32,341 bases of DNA, taken from NCBI RefSeq assembly GCF_030757795.1, contig NZ_JAUQWH010000100.1, forward strand, positions 1 through 32,341, written 5' to 3'. Under the pieces are notes generated by a model. That model had not been told where the DNA came from and did not search any database. It saw only the letters and a list, made by a program, of their open reading frames with translations. This document shows positions 21,674 to 30,417 of the stretch, in pieces (the stretch's first letter is position 1; each line of letters begins with the position of its first letter). A program made the position numbers and the translations under genes. The stretch is from Actinoplanes oryzae. Its GTDB lineage: Bacteria > Actinomycetota > Actinomycetes > Mycobacteriales > Micromonosporaceae.

Positions 21674-24600
21674 GTGCGACCCACCATCCCTCTGGCCGTG
21701 CTGCTGCTGGCGGTCTCCGCCGCGGCTGTGGCCCTGCCCGGCAGCAGCACGGCCGCCGCGGCACCGGCAGACCCGGAGAAAACCAGCCGATACCTCGTGC
21801 AGCTGGCGGACGACCCGCTGGCCACGTACGAGGGCGACGTGAAGGGCCTGCCGGCGACGAAGCCGCGCGACGGCGCCAAGCTCAACCGCGGTTCCGCGGC
21901 CGCCCGCGCGTACCGTGGCTATCTGACCGGCCGCCGGGCGGCGGTGACGGCGAAAGCGCACGTCACGCCCGAGGCCACGATGGACACCGCGTTCAACGGC
22001 TTCGTGGCCGAGCTGACCCCGGCCCAGGCCCGGACGCTGCGCGACACGTCCGGCGTGCAGGCGGTGTTCGCCGACCGCACGGTCCGGATCCAGACGTCGA
22101 ACACCGCGTCCTACCTGGGCCTGTCCGGCGAGGACGGGCTGTGGGCCCAGCAGTACGGCGGCGACACCCGCGCGGGCGAGGGCGTGATCGTCGGCGTGCT
22201 GGACACCGGCTACTGGCCGGAGAGCCCGAGCTTCGCGGCCCTGCCCGAGCCCCGCCCCGACCAGGCGGTGATCGACGCCAAGTGGAAGGGCACGTGCGAC
22301 TTCGGCGAGGAAGCCCAGCCGCTGTGCAACAACAAGGTGATCGGCGCCCGCTGGTACGGCGGCAAGGCCCAGATCGGCAACCCCGAGGAGTTCGACTCCC
22401 CGCGCGACGCCAACGGGCACGGCACGCACACCGCGAGCACGGCGGCCGGCCGCAGCGGGGTGGCCGCCAGCGCGGGCGGGTTCGACCTCGGCGAGATCAC
22501 CGGGATGGCCCCGGCCGCCCGCCTCGCGATCTACAAGGTGCTCTGGTCCGACGGCGCGGGCGGCGGCATGGGTGCCGAGGCCGACATCGTGCAGGCGATC
22601 AATGACGCGGTCGCGGACGGCGTCGACGTCATCAACTACTCGGCCGGCGACGGCAACGAGTACTGGAGTGCCACCGACGCGGCGTTCTTCAACGCGGCCG
22701 CCGCCGGCGTCTTCGTGTCGGCCGCCGCGGGCAACGACGGGCCGGGCGGGACGGTGGACAACACCGGGCCGTGGGTCACGACGGTCGCCGCGACCGAGCA
22801 GGACCACCGCTACCTCAAGACGATCACCCTGGGCGACGGCCGGACCGTCACCGGCGTCGGGATCGGGGCGGGCGCCGGAAAGGCCCCGCTGATCGATGCG
22901 GCGGACGCGGCCGTCCAGGACGACGACATCGGCCGCTACTACGCGGGCCTGTGCGAGGTGGGCGCGCTCGACCCGGCGAAGGCCAAGGGCAAGATCGTGC
23001 TCTGCGCCCGCGGCGGTGAGACCGGACGCGTGGCCAAGGGGCAGGTGGTCGCCGCGGCGGGCGGTGCCGCGATGATCCTCTACCAGTCCCCGTGGGACGC
23101 GAACGGCCAGATCGCCGACCTGCACGTGCTGCCGGCCGCCCACGTCGACGACAAGGTGGGCGCGGTCCTGACCGCGTACGCGAAGACGGCGAACCCGACC
23201 GCGACCTTCACGACCGGCGCGTGGACCCCGGTCGAGTGGCCCGCGGTGGGCGGCTTCTCCTCGCGCGGCCCGTCCGTGTTCACCGGCGCCGACCTGCTCA
23301 AGCCCGACATCGCCGCGCCCGGCGTCGACGTCGCGGCGGCCACGTCCCCGGCCGAGGGCGACAGGGACTTCACCCTCATGTCCGGCACCTCGATGGCGGC
23401 GCCGCACCTCGCCGGGTTCGCCGCGCTGGTCAAGGGCAAGCACCTCGACTGGACCCCGGACATGGTCAAGTCGGCCCTGATGACCACCGCGAGCGCGGTG
23501 ACCAGCACCGGCGGCCGGATGCAGAAGGCCGGATCGGACGCCGACGCCAACGACTACGGCGCGGGGGAGGCCCGGCCCGCCGACGCCCTCGACCCCGGCC
23601 TGGTCTACGAGAACGACGCCGACGACTGGCTGGACTTCCTCTGCGGCGTCGAGGACGAGCGCGGCGGCGACGTGCAGCTGACCGGCCTGGAGTTCTGCGC
23701 GGACCGCACGCCGCTGACCGCCCGCGACCTCAACTACCCGTCGGTCTCGCTGGGGAACATGCTCGGGACCCAGACGGTCAAGCGGACGGTCACCAACGTC
23801 AGCGACAAGGCCTCGCAGTACAAGGTGTCGATCGACGCGCCCGAGGGCTACCGGGTCCAGGTCTCGCCCGCGAGCTTCGCGCTGCAGCCGGGCAAGAGCG
23901 TCACCTACACGATCAAGGTCACCCACGCCGGCGGTGCGTCCGGCTCCTGGGTCGACGGGGCTCTGACCTTCTCGGACAACCGGGGCCACGCCGTCCGGAC
24001 GCCGCTGATCGTCCGCAACACCGCCCTGGTCGCCCCGGACACCGTCACGGGCACCGGCACCCAGGGCAGCGTCGCCCTGCAGTTCCAGGCCGGCTACACC
24101 GGGACGCTGCAGGTCCAGGCCGCCGGCCTGACCGCGGGGGAGGCGCGCACCGCCACCCTCACCGGCGACACGCGAGGCATCGACTGGAACGAGACGGACC
24201 TGAGCACGCTGCCGGCCCCGCTGCCGGCGTCGATGCTGCGGACCACCGTCACGGTCCCGTCCGGGGCGGTCAACCCCCAGATCAACCTCACCTCCCAGTA
24301 CGGGACCCAGTGCGACGACGGCGACCCGTGCGCCGACTGGACCGCCCTGGTGTACGACGCCGCCGGCACCTTCGTCACCCAGGCCGCGGCCACCCGCCGG
24401 GGCGCCACGGTCGTCCTGCCCGACGGCGGCGGCGACTACACGCTGGTGATCGACCAGGAGATCCTCGACGGCGTCGCGTCCAACGATCTCACCTGGACCG
24501 TGGTGGCCCCGGGGGCGCCCGGCACGACCACGGGCAAGCTCACGATCGACCCGAAGCGGCGCACGCTCATGGCGGGGGCGACCGCCACGCTCACGCTGCG

Positions 24601-24700
24601 CTGGTCGGGGCTGGAGGCCGGCCGCACGTACGCCGGTGTCCTGGTCGTGGGTGACGGGACCACCGAGCTCAAGCGCATCCCGGTGACCGTCACCGGCTGA
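21674..24700 (+). CDS. secreted subtilisin-like serine protease (S8) with I9 prodomain and PA insert
   Basis: A 1008-aa exported protease. Layout: signal peptide about 1-30; I9-type propeptide about 38-140 (SRYLVQLADDPL, FNGFVAELTPAQARTL); S8 domain with Asp177 in VLDTGYWP, His249 in NGHGTHTAS, oxyanion Asn354 in AAGNDGPGG and Ser573 in SGTSMAAPH. A PA domain is inserted around 430-515 (GKIVLCARGG, GGAAMILYQS). After the catalytic domain comes a fibronectin-III-like module (TVKRTVTNVSDKASQYKVSI) and a further beta-rich C-terminal region. This is the plant cucumisin-like arrangement, also found in actinomycetes. The start is GTG 21674 with AAAGGAA upstream. All catalytic residues are intact. 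It converges on the FAD oxidoreductase of the transporter operon with a 2-nt gap. Confidence 0.93.
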   Translation: MRPTIPLAVLLLAVSAAAVALPGSSTAAAAPADPEKTSRYLVQLADDPLATYEGDVKGLPATKPRDGAKLNRGSAAARAYRGYLTGRRAAVTAKAHVTPEATMDTAFNGFVAELTPAQARTLRDTSGVQAVFADRTVRIQTSNTASYLGLSGEDGLWAQQYGGDTRAGEGVIVGVLDTGYWPESPSFAALPEPRPDQAVIDAKWKGTCDFGEEAQPLCNNKVIGARWYGGKAQIGNPEEFDSPRDANGHGTHTASTAAGRSGVAASAGGFDLGEITGMAPAARLAIYKVLWSDGAGGGMGAEADIVQAINDAVADGVDVINYSAGDGNEYWSATDAAFFNAAAAGVFVSAAAGNDGPGGTVDNTGPWVTTVAATEQDHRYLKTITLGDGRTVTGVGIGAGAGKAPLIDAADAAVQDDDIGRYYAGLCEVGALDPAKAKGKIVLCARGGETGRVAKGQVVAAAGGAAMILYQSPWDANGQIADLHVLPAAHVDDKVGAVLTAYAKTANPTATFTTGAWTPVEWPAVGGFSSRGPSVFTGADLLKPDIAAPGVDVAAATSPAEGDRDFTLMSGTSMAAPHLAGFAALVKGKHLDWTPDMVKSALMTTASAVTSTGGRMQKAGSDADANDYGAGEARPADALDPGLVYENDADDWLDFLCGVEDERGGDVQLTGLEFCADRTPLTARDLNYPSVSLGNMLGTQTVKRTVTNVSDKASQYKVSIDAPEGYRVQVSPASFALQPGKSVTYTIKVTHAGGASGSWVDGALTFSDNRGHAVRTPLIVRNTALVAPDTVTGTGTQGSVALQFQAGYTGTLQVQAAGLTAGEARTATLTGDTRGIDWNETDLSTLPAPLPASMLRTTVTVPSGAVNPQINLTSQYGTQCDDGDPCADWTALVYDAAGTFVTQAAATRRGATVVLPDGGGDYTLVIDQEILDGVASNDLTWTVVAPGAPGTTTGKLTIDPKRRTLMAGATATLTLRWSGLEAGRTYAGVLVVGDGTTELKRIPVTVTG

Positions 24701-24702
24701 CG

Positions 24703-26055
24703 TCAGGAGTCGAAGCCCAGGCCGACCTTGTCGAGCGTGCGGAGCCACAGGTTGCGCCGCCCGCCGTGCTTGTCGGCCTGGGCCATCGACCACCGGGTCA
24801 GCTCGATGACGCCACTGCGCAGCGGCTCCGGCGGGAACGGTACCGGCTTGGTCCGGATCATGCGCAGGGACGTGAGCGGGGTGGGCGCCCCGGCCAGCAG
24901 GTCGAGCATCACCTGCGCCCCGAAGCGGGTGGCGCCCACCCCGAGCCCGGTGTAGCCCGCCGCGTACGCGAGCCGCCCCCCGTACGCCGTGCCGTAGAAC
25001 CCCGTGAACCGGCTGCACGTGTCGATCACGCCGCCCCACTTGTGCGTGAACCGGACGCCGTCGAGCTGCGGGAACGTCGTCGCGAAGTGCCGCGCGAGCG
25101 TCCGGAACGTCTCCTCCCGCTGGTCGTGGTCGACGGCGATGCGCCCGTCGCGGTAGTACACGGCGTCGTACCCGCCCCACAGGATCCGGTTGTCCGAGGT
25201 GAGCCGGTAGTAGTGGAACTGGTTCCCCGAGTCGCCGACACCCATCCGGTTCCGCCACCCGATCGACGACAGGTCGACGGGTTCGGTGATGAGCGCGTAG
25301 TCGTACACCGGCACCAGATAGTGCCGCAGCCGCCGCAGCAACGTCCCGTGCGCGCCCGTCGCCAGCGCCACGTGCGGGGCATCCAACCGCCCCTGCAGGG
25401 TGTGCAGCCGCAACCGGCCGGGCCGCGTCTCGATCGCCTCGACCCGGGTGTTCTCGTGGATGCGCACCCCCAGCGCCAGGCACGCCCGCCGCAGCCCCCA
25501 CACCAGCCGGGCCGGATCGACCATCGCGCACCCGTCCCGGTCCCACACGCCACCCAGGTAGGTGGGGGAGTCGAGCTCGGCCCGGACCGCCTCCCGGTCC
25601 AGCAGCACCTGCCCCGGCTGGGCGGTCAGCTCCCGCACCTGCCACGGCGCGGTCGCGACCTGCAGTTCCCCCGTACGCTCGAAGCCGCACGCGATGTCGT
25701 ACCGCGACACGGCGGAGGCGATGGCGTCGAGGTTGTCCCGCCCCAGGGCCGTGAGCAGCGGCATCTCGGCGGGGAACCGGCTGACCCCGTTCGCGTACCC
25801 GTGCGTCAGCGACGCCGAGCAGAAGCCGCCGTTCCGCCCGGAAGCCGCCCACCCCGCCGTCCCCGCCTCGAGCACCACGACATCCCGCCCGGGATCGCGT
25901 TCCTTGGCGATGAGGGCCGTCCACAGCCCGCTGTACCCGGCCCCGATCACGGCCAGGTCGGCCTCCGCGGCGTCGATCAGCGGGTCGGCCGCGACCGGCG
26001 CCCCCGGCTGGGTCAGCCAGTACGGCCGGGGTTCGGCGTCCGCCAGCGAGCGCAT
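24703..26055 (-). CDS. FAD-dependent oxidoreductase (DAO/PuuB-like) in the polyamine transporter operon
   Basis: A 450-aa flavoprotein. FAD motif: LAVIGAGYSGLWTALIAKE (34-52, GAGYSG 38-43), VVVLEAGTAGWAASGRNGGF following, and the C-terminal YAAGYTGLGVGATRFGAQVMLDLL. It is the last gene of the operon: ATG 26055 is 4 nt after the potC stop. Flavoproteins in this position next to polyamine importers are thought to oxidise imported amines or their gamma-glutamyl derivatives to aldehydes. No glutamine-synthetase-like GlnA3/PuuA gene is visible. It is related to, but clearly diverged from, the oxidoreductase at 16278-17552, so the two may act on different amines. Confidence 0.88.
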   Translation of the reverse strand: MRSLADAEPRPYWLTQPGAPVAADPLIDAAEADLAVIGAGYSGLWTALIAKERDPGRDVVVLEAGTAGWAASGRNGGFCSASLTHGYANGVSRFPAEMPLLTALGRDNLDAIASAVSRYDIACGFERTGELQVATAPWQVRELTAQPGQVLLDREAVRAELDSPTYLGGVWDRDGCAMVDPARLVWGLRRACLALGVRIHENTRVEAIETRPGRLRLHTLQGRLDAPHVALATGAHGTLLRRLRHYLVPVYDYALITEPVDLSSIGWRNRMGVGDSGNQFHYYRLTSDNRILWGGYDAVYYRDGRIAVDHDQREETFRTLARHFATTFPQLDGVRFTHKWGGVIDTCSRFTGFYGTAYGGRLAYAAGYTGLGVGATRFGAQVMLDLLAGAPTPLTSLRMIRTKPVPFPPEPLRSGVIELTRWSMAQADKHGGRRNLWLRTLDKVGLGFDS

Positions 26056-26059
26056 GTGC

Positions 26060-26824
26060 TCATGCCCGGCGGCGCGCTCGGAGCGAACTGCCGACGGCCA
26101 CCAGCACCCCGGCCAGGAAGATCAGCGTTCCCATGACGTTGACCTGCGGCGGCAGCCCGATCCGCGTCGCGCCCCAGATCCACAGCGGGAAGGTCGTCGT
26201 CGTGCCGGCGGTGAAGTTCGTGACCACGAAGTCGTCGATCGACAGCGCGAAGGCCAGCAGCATCCCCGAGCCGACCGCGGGCAGGATCAGCGGGAAGGTG
26301 ACCCGCCAGAAGGCCGTCCACGGCGAGGCCCCGAGGTCCGCCGCCGCCTCCTCGAGCGAGCGGTCGAGGGTGAGCACCCGGGCCCGCACCACCACGGCGA
26401 CGAACGAGATCGAGAACATGACGTGCGCGATCGTGATCGTGACGGGTCCGAGCCCGACGCCCGCCGACACGAAGAGGGTCAGCAGCGAGGCGCCCATGAC
26501 GAGCTCCGGCGAGCTCATCGTGGCGAACATGAGCAGGTTGACCGTGCCGGACCCGCGGAACCGGAACCGGCCGAGCGCGTACCCGATGCCCGTTCCCAGC
26601 GCGCCCGCGATCAGCATCGTGGCGAGCGCGATGCCGAGCGAGATCCCGAGGGCGCGGGTGAGGTCGTCGAGGGCGAACACCCGCCCGTACCACTTGAGCG
26701 TGAAGCCGTCCCACGTCTGGTTGTACCGGCCCGGGGTGTCGTTGAACCCGAACACGACCATCACGGCGATCGGCAGGGCCAGCCAGGCGACGACCAGCCA
26801 GGTGTACACGCGCAGGAACCTCAT
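26060..26824 (-). CDS. potC: polyamine ABC transporter permease PotC
   Basis: A 254-aa inner-membrane permease with about six TM helices. The EAA loop that docks onto the ATPase is EEAAADLGASPWTAFWRVTFPLILPAV (158-184), with the conserved Gly165. The C-terminal FALSIDDFVVTNF (192-204) is characteristic of PotC-type spermidine/putrescine permeases. Its start overlaps the potB stop (ATGA), so translation is coupled. Confidence 0.93.
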   Translation of the reverse strand: MRFLRVYTWLVVAWLALPIAVMVVFGFNDTPGRYNQTWDGFTLKWYGRVFALDDLTRALGISLGIALATMLIAGALGTGIGYALGRFRFRGSGTVNLLMFATMSSPELVMGASLLTLFVSAGVGLGPVTITIAHVMFSISFVAVVVRARVLTLDRSLEEAAADLGASPWTAFWRVTFPLILPAVGSGMLLAFALSIDDFVVTNFTAGTTTTFPLWIWGATRIGLPPQVNVMGTLIFLAGVLVAVGSSLRARRRA

Positions 26825-27675
26825 CGGGCGGCCACCTTCATGACGTCCTCGGTGCCCAGCGCGCGGGCGTAGGCGAAGACCCCGATCAGCAGCACGGCCA
26901 TGAGCGTGAACGACAGCGCGGACGCGGCCGGGTAGTTCGAGCTGGTCAGGTACTGCGACTGGATGACCTGCCCGATCATGGCCGTCGAGGAGCTGCCCAG
27001 CACCGCCGAGTTGACGTAGTCGGAGCTGGCCGGCACGAAGGTCATCAGCACGCCGGCGAAGACCCCGGGCAGCGCCAGCGGCAGGACGACCTTGCGGAAG
27101 GCGACGGCCGGGCCGGCGTACAGGTCGCGGGCCGCCTCGACGACGCGCGGGTCGATGCGCTCCAGCGCGACGTAGATCGGCAGCACCATGAACGGCAGGA
27201 AGTTGTAGACCAGGCCGAGGATCACGGCGACCGGCGTGCCGAGCACGTGGAAGCCGTCCGGCAGCAGCCCGGCGTCCTTGAGCGGGCCGAGCAGGATGCC
27301 CTCGTCGGTCAGCACGTAGCGCCACGAGATCGTGCGCAGGACGAAGGACACGAAGAAGGGCAGCAACAGCAGGACGAGGTACGACGCCTTGCGCCGCCCG
27401 CCGTGGAAGGCGATCCAGTACGCCACCGGGAACGCCGCCACGATCAGCACGACCGTGGCGGCGGCGCCGTAGACGAGCGACCGCACGAGCTGCGTCCGAT
27501 AGTTGACGAACACGTCGGCGTACGTCTGCCAGTGCCCCGTGAAGACGTACCCGGAGACGATGTCGCCCTCCTGCAGCGAGAGCGACAGCATCGTCACCAT
27601 CGGCACGACGAAGAACAGCAGCAGCCACAGCCCGCCGGGCAGGACGAGCAGGTACGGAGCGAGCCGGCGGCGCAC
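26821..27675 (-). CDS. potB: polyamine ABC transporter permease PotB
   Basis: A 284-aa permease with a first TM at about 7-30 (LLVLPGGLWLLLFFVVPMVTML) and five more. The EAA-like loop is VVEAARDLYAGPAVAFRKVVLPLALPGV (about 177-204). The following PASSDYVNSAVLG is typical of the PotB group. The start is GTG 27675, one nt from the potD stop. With PotC it forms the heterodimeric channel of the importer. Confidence 0.93.
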   Translation of the reverse strand: MRRRLAPYLLVLPGGLWLLLFFVVPMVTMLSLSLQEGDIVSGYVFTGHWQTYADVFVNYRTQLVRSLVYGAAATVVLIVAAFPVAYWIAFHGGRRKASYLVLLLLPFFVSFVLRTISWRYVLTDEGILLGPLKDAGLLPDGFHVLGTPVAVILGLVYNFLPFMVLPIYVALERIDPRVVEAARDLYAGPAVAFRKVVLPLALPGVFAGVLMTFVPASSDYVNSAVLGSSSTAMIGQVIQSQYLTSSNYPAASALSFTLMAVLLIGVFAYARALGTEDVMKVAAR

Positions 27676-27676
27676 G

Positions 27677-28906
27677 TCAGCCCAGCACCACGGGCTCGAA
27701 GACGCTCTGGAACTCCTGGTGCTCGGCCTCCGACGCGAACGGCACGTAGTAGTGCAGCCGCGCGTAGTCGCCGGCGGCCGGGAAGACCAGCGGGCTGGCC
27801 GCGACCTGGGCGAGCGTCGCCTTGTCCTCGCCCGTGGCGGCCGCGGCGTCCTTGGCGATCTGCTCCTTGGCCGCCGGCACCGGGCACACGTAGTTGATGT
27901 ACTCGGCGAGGCTCGCCGAGACCGGCACCTGGTAGAAGAAGTCCATCAGCGTGAGCGCGTCCACGGGGTTCTTCGCCGTGACCGGGATGGTGAAGTTGTC
28001 GGTCCAGATCGTGCCGCCCTCCGCCGGGATGACGAACTTGTAGTTCGTCCCGTCGGAGACGTTCTTCTGGAAGACGTCGCCGGACCACGCCTGGGTGAGC
28101 CAGACCTCGCCCTTGCCCAGCGCGTCGATGTAGCTCTGGTCGTAGTAGTTGCGCAGCACGCCGCTGCTCTTCTGCTCCTTGAGCTTCTCCGCCGCCTTGC
28201 GCCAGTCGTCCGGCGTGGAGTCCTCGGGCTTGACCCCGATCGCCAGCAGCCCGTAGTTGCCCAGCTCCTCGGTGTCGGAGAACATGCCGACCTTGCCCTT
28301 GAACCTCGGGTTCCACAGGTCGGCGATGCTGGTGATCGGGCCGGTCTTGCTCTCGTCGTACGCGATCCCGGTGATCCCCGACGCCCACGGGATCGAGTAG
28401 ACGTTGCCCGGGTCGTAGGCGGCCTTGGCGTACGAGGGATCGGCGTTGGCCACGTAGTTGGGCAGCTTGGCGTGATCCAGCGGCGCCAGGAAGCCGGAGT
28501 TGCGGAACTTGGCGAAGTTCGACCCGTTGGTGATGATCATCGCGTCGTAGCCGATGTCCTGCTTCGCGGCCAGCTGCGGCTGCACCTTGGCGAACCAGGG
28601 CCCCATCTCCTGGATGACCTCCTGATAGTTCACCTTGATCCCGGTGGCCGCGGTGAACTTCTTGAGCTCCGGCTGCTCGGGGTCCATGTAGAGCGGCCAG
28701 CTGGCGACGCTGAGCGACCCCGTGCCCGTCCTGCCGGCCCAGAACTTCGCGACCTCGTCGGCCGCCGGGGCGCTGGCGGCGGGGGAGCCCTGCCCCTTGA
28801 CCCCGCACGCGGCCAGCAGGGCGCCGGTCGCGGCGAGACCCGCCGTGGTCAGGAAGCCGCGCCGGGTGGTGAGCCCCCGGACGAGGGCGGGATCGAGGTG
28901 GCTCAT
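27677..28906 (-). CDS. potD: polyamine-binding lipoprotein PotD, with twin-arginine-like signal
   Basis: A 409-aa extracellular substrate-binding protein. The N-terminus carries TTRRGFLTTAG (13-23), which looks like a twin-arginine signal, and a lipobox LAAC (31-34) with the lipidated Cys34. The mature part has the PotD/PotF fold: SVASWPLYMDPE near the start, IPWASGITGIAYDESK, LWNPRFKGKVGMFSD, a conserved WLTQAWSGDV, and FVIPAEGGTIWTDNFTIP. In the family these segments line the polyamine site; which polyamine is bound cannot be told. ATG 28906 overlaps the potA stop. Confidence 0.93.
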   Translation of the reverse strand: MSHLDPALVRGLTTRRGFLTTAGLAATGALLAACGVKGQGSPAASAPAADEVAKFWAGRTGTGSLSVASWPLYMDPEQPELKKFTAATGIKVNYQEVIQEMGPWFAKVQPQLAAKQDIGYDAMIITNGSNFAKFRNSGFLAPLDHAKLPNYVANADPSYAKAAYDPGNVYSIPWASGITGIAYDESKTGPITSIADLWNPRFKGKVGMFSDTEELGNYGLLAIGVKPEDSTPDDWRKAAEKLKEQKSSGVLRNYYDQSYIDALGKGEVWLTQAWSGDVFQKNVSDGTNYKFVIPAEGGTIWTDNFTIPVTAKNPVDALTLMDFFYQVPVSASLAEYINYVCPVPAAKEQIAKDAAAATGEDKATLAQVAASPLVFPAAGDYARLHYYVPFASEAEHQEFQSVFEPVVLG

Positions 28907-30000
28907 GAGGCTCCGATCGGGTAGGAGTGCTGGGGGCTCCAGGTCAGGTGCACGCGGTCGCCGGGGCCCGCGAGGTCCTCGGCGTCCCGGGCGTTCTGGT
29001 CGAAGACCACGAGGTCGGGCCCCGCCGCCGTGCCGACCGTGTAGTTGGTCGACGTGCCGTGGTAGACGACGTCCTTCACCACGCCGGAAAGCATGCTGCA
29101 GCCTGTGGCGGCGGGCTGCTCCCGGGACAGGTCGATCTTCTCCGGCCGCACGGACACCTCGAGCGCCGTGCCCGCCGGCGCCGACGTGGGCACGAGCACG
29201 CGCTCGCCCGGCCCGTAGCTGAGGACCGCCACGCCGTCGTCGACGCGCTCGACCGTACCGTCGATGATGTTGGACGTGCCGATGAAGCCGGCCACGAAGC
29301 GCGTCGCCGGCCGCTCGTAGATCTCGCGCGGCGTGCCCAGTTGCTCGACGGCGCCGGCCCGCATGACCGCGATCCGGTCCGACATGGTCAGCGCCTCGCC
29401 CTGGTCGTGCGTGACGTAGACGAAGGTGATCCCGACCTCGCGCTGGATCCGCTTGAGCTCGGTCTGCATCTGCTGGCGCAGCTTGAGGTCCAGCGCGCCG
29501 AGTGGCTCGTCGAGCAGCAGCGCGCGCGGCCGGTTGACCAGCGCCCGGGCCAGCGCGACCCGCTGCTGCTGGCCGCCGGAGAGCTCGCGCGGCGCCCGCT
29601 TCTCCATCCCCGCCAGCGAGACGATGTCCAGCATCTCGCCCACGCGGCGGCGGATCTCGTCCTTGGCGACCTTCCTGCGCTCCAGTCCGAAGGCCACGTT
29701 CTCGTACGCCGTCAGGTGCGGGAACAACGCGTAGGACTGGAAGACCATGTTGACGTCGCGCTTGTGCGGCGCGATCCCCGTCACGTCGCGCCCGTCGAGG
29801 CGGACCGTGCCGCCCGTCGGCTCCTCGAAGCCGGCGATCATCCGCATGGTCGTCGTCTTGCCGCACCCGGAGGGCCCGAGCAGCGAGAAGAACTCGCCCT
29901 GTCCCACCGTCAGGTCCAGCCGCCGGACGGCCTGCACCCGCTCACCGTGCACCGTGAACTCCTTGTGCACCCCGGCCAGCTCGATCGCGGCCTCGCCCAT
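28903..30000 (-). CDS. potA: polyamine ABC transporter ATP-binding protein PotA
   Basis: A 365-aa ABC ATPase, first gene of the operon. Walker A is GPSGCGKT (42-49), the Q-loop is VFQSYALFP (86-94), the signature is LSGGQQQR (140-147), Walker B is LLLDEP (161-166), and the switch His is in YVTHDQGEAL. The C-terminal TOBE-like domain (about 235-365) is typical of PotA. I chose ATG 30000 because GGGGGTGGGG lies right before it and the protein then matches the usual family N-terminus. ATG 30012, four codons upstream, is the alternative. Two 12-bp inverted repeats upstream may be regulator sites. Confidence 0.93.
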   Translation of the reverse strand: MGEAAIELAGVHKEFTVHGERVQAVRRLDLTVGQGEFFSLLGPSGCGKTTTMRMIAGFEEPTGGTVRLDGRDVTGIAPHKRDVNMVFQSYALFPHLTAYENVAFGLERRKVAKDEIRRRVGEMLDIVSLAGMEKRAPRELSGGQQQRVALARALVNRPRALLLDEPLGALDLKLRQQMQTELKRIQREVGITFVYVTHDQGEALTMSDRIAVMRAGAVEQLGTPREIYERPATRFVAGFIGTSNIIDGTVERVDDGVAVLSYGPGERVLVPTSAPAGTALEVSVRPEKIDLSREQPAATGCSMLSGVVKDVVYHGTSTNYTVGTAAGPDLVVFDQNARDAEDLAGPGDRVHLTWSPQHSYPIGAS

Positions 30001-30012
30001 CCCCACCCCCAT

Positions 30013-30079
30013 CGCAATCTTGCGGGGACCTTGACACATGCAAACGCGTGAAAACAAGACCACGCAGCGCACATTTGCG
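30013..30079 (-). promoter_or_regulatory. upstream region of pot operon with paired CGCA-N4-TGCG palindromes
   Basis: CGCAATCTTGCG (30013-30024) and CGCACATTTGCG (30068-30079) share the form CGCA-N4-TGCG, with centres 55 bp apart (about five helical turns). The DNA between is AT-richer than its surroundings. Related half-sites CAAACGCG (30041-30048) and CAAATGCG (30107-30114) lie nearby. This looks like an operator region for a dimeric regulator that could loop the DNA. The -10/-35 cannot be fixed with confidence. Confidence 0.45.
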
Positions 30080-30263
30080 AGGCTGAAACAAAGACCGGAT
30101 CAAGGTCAAATGCGAAGGACGATGTCGTAGCGGGGTGGGGGGTACGGACCGCTGCTCACGCCGAGGTGCCCGGCGCGACTCCGCTGGCCGCTGACGCGTC
30201 CAGAGCGCGGAGCCCCACCGGGCCACGTGCGTGATCCAAGCTCCCGAAGATCAAAACCCGAAA

Positions 30264-30292
30264 GCGCCGGCCCGCGGGGAGCGGGCCGGCGC
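30264..30292 (-). terminator. strong hairpin terminator of the azoreductase gene
   Basis: GCGCCGGCCCGC (30264-30275) pairs perfectly with GCGGGCCGGCGC (30281-30292) around a 5-nt loop. Reading on the minus strand it is followed by TTTCGGGTTTTG, a T-rich tail, so it should end transcription from the azoreductase (stop at 30418) before the pot promoter. On the plus strand the tail is not T-rich. Confidence 0.75.
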
Positions 30293-30310
30293 CTTCGTCG
30301 CAGCGTCCGT

Positions 30311-30412
30311 AGTGGTCGGCCGGGCGGCATCAGCGCCCGCCGCGAGTGGTCCGCCGGGCGGCGTCAGCGCCCGTCGCGAGTGGTCGGCCGGGCGGCGTCA
30401 GCGCCCGTCGCG
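30311..30412. repeat. 34-bp tandem repeat, three units
   Basis: Units begin at 30311, 30345 and 30379, each opening with AGTGGTC and containing GGGCGGC and TCAGCGCCCG. They differ at a few positions. The array starts 5 nt beyond the azoreductase stop and ends before its terminator, so it would be transcribed as a 3' untranslated region. The unit is not related to the 35-bp array at 18261. Confidence 0.9.
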
Positions 30413-30417
30413 CGGGT

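Noticed and set aside
21353..25924. Very long open frame on the minus strand across the subtilase gene
   Set aside because: Its product is Arg/Gly/Val/Ala-rich without domains and lies antisense to a complete protease with intact catalytic residues; long antisense frames are expected in very GC-rich DNA.
30001..30072. Longer N-terminus for PotA (ATG 30012 or further upstream)
   Set aside because: The added residues are not typical of PotA, and the best ribosome-binding sequence precedes ATG 30000. ATG 30012 cannot be fully excluded.
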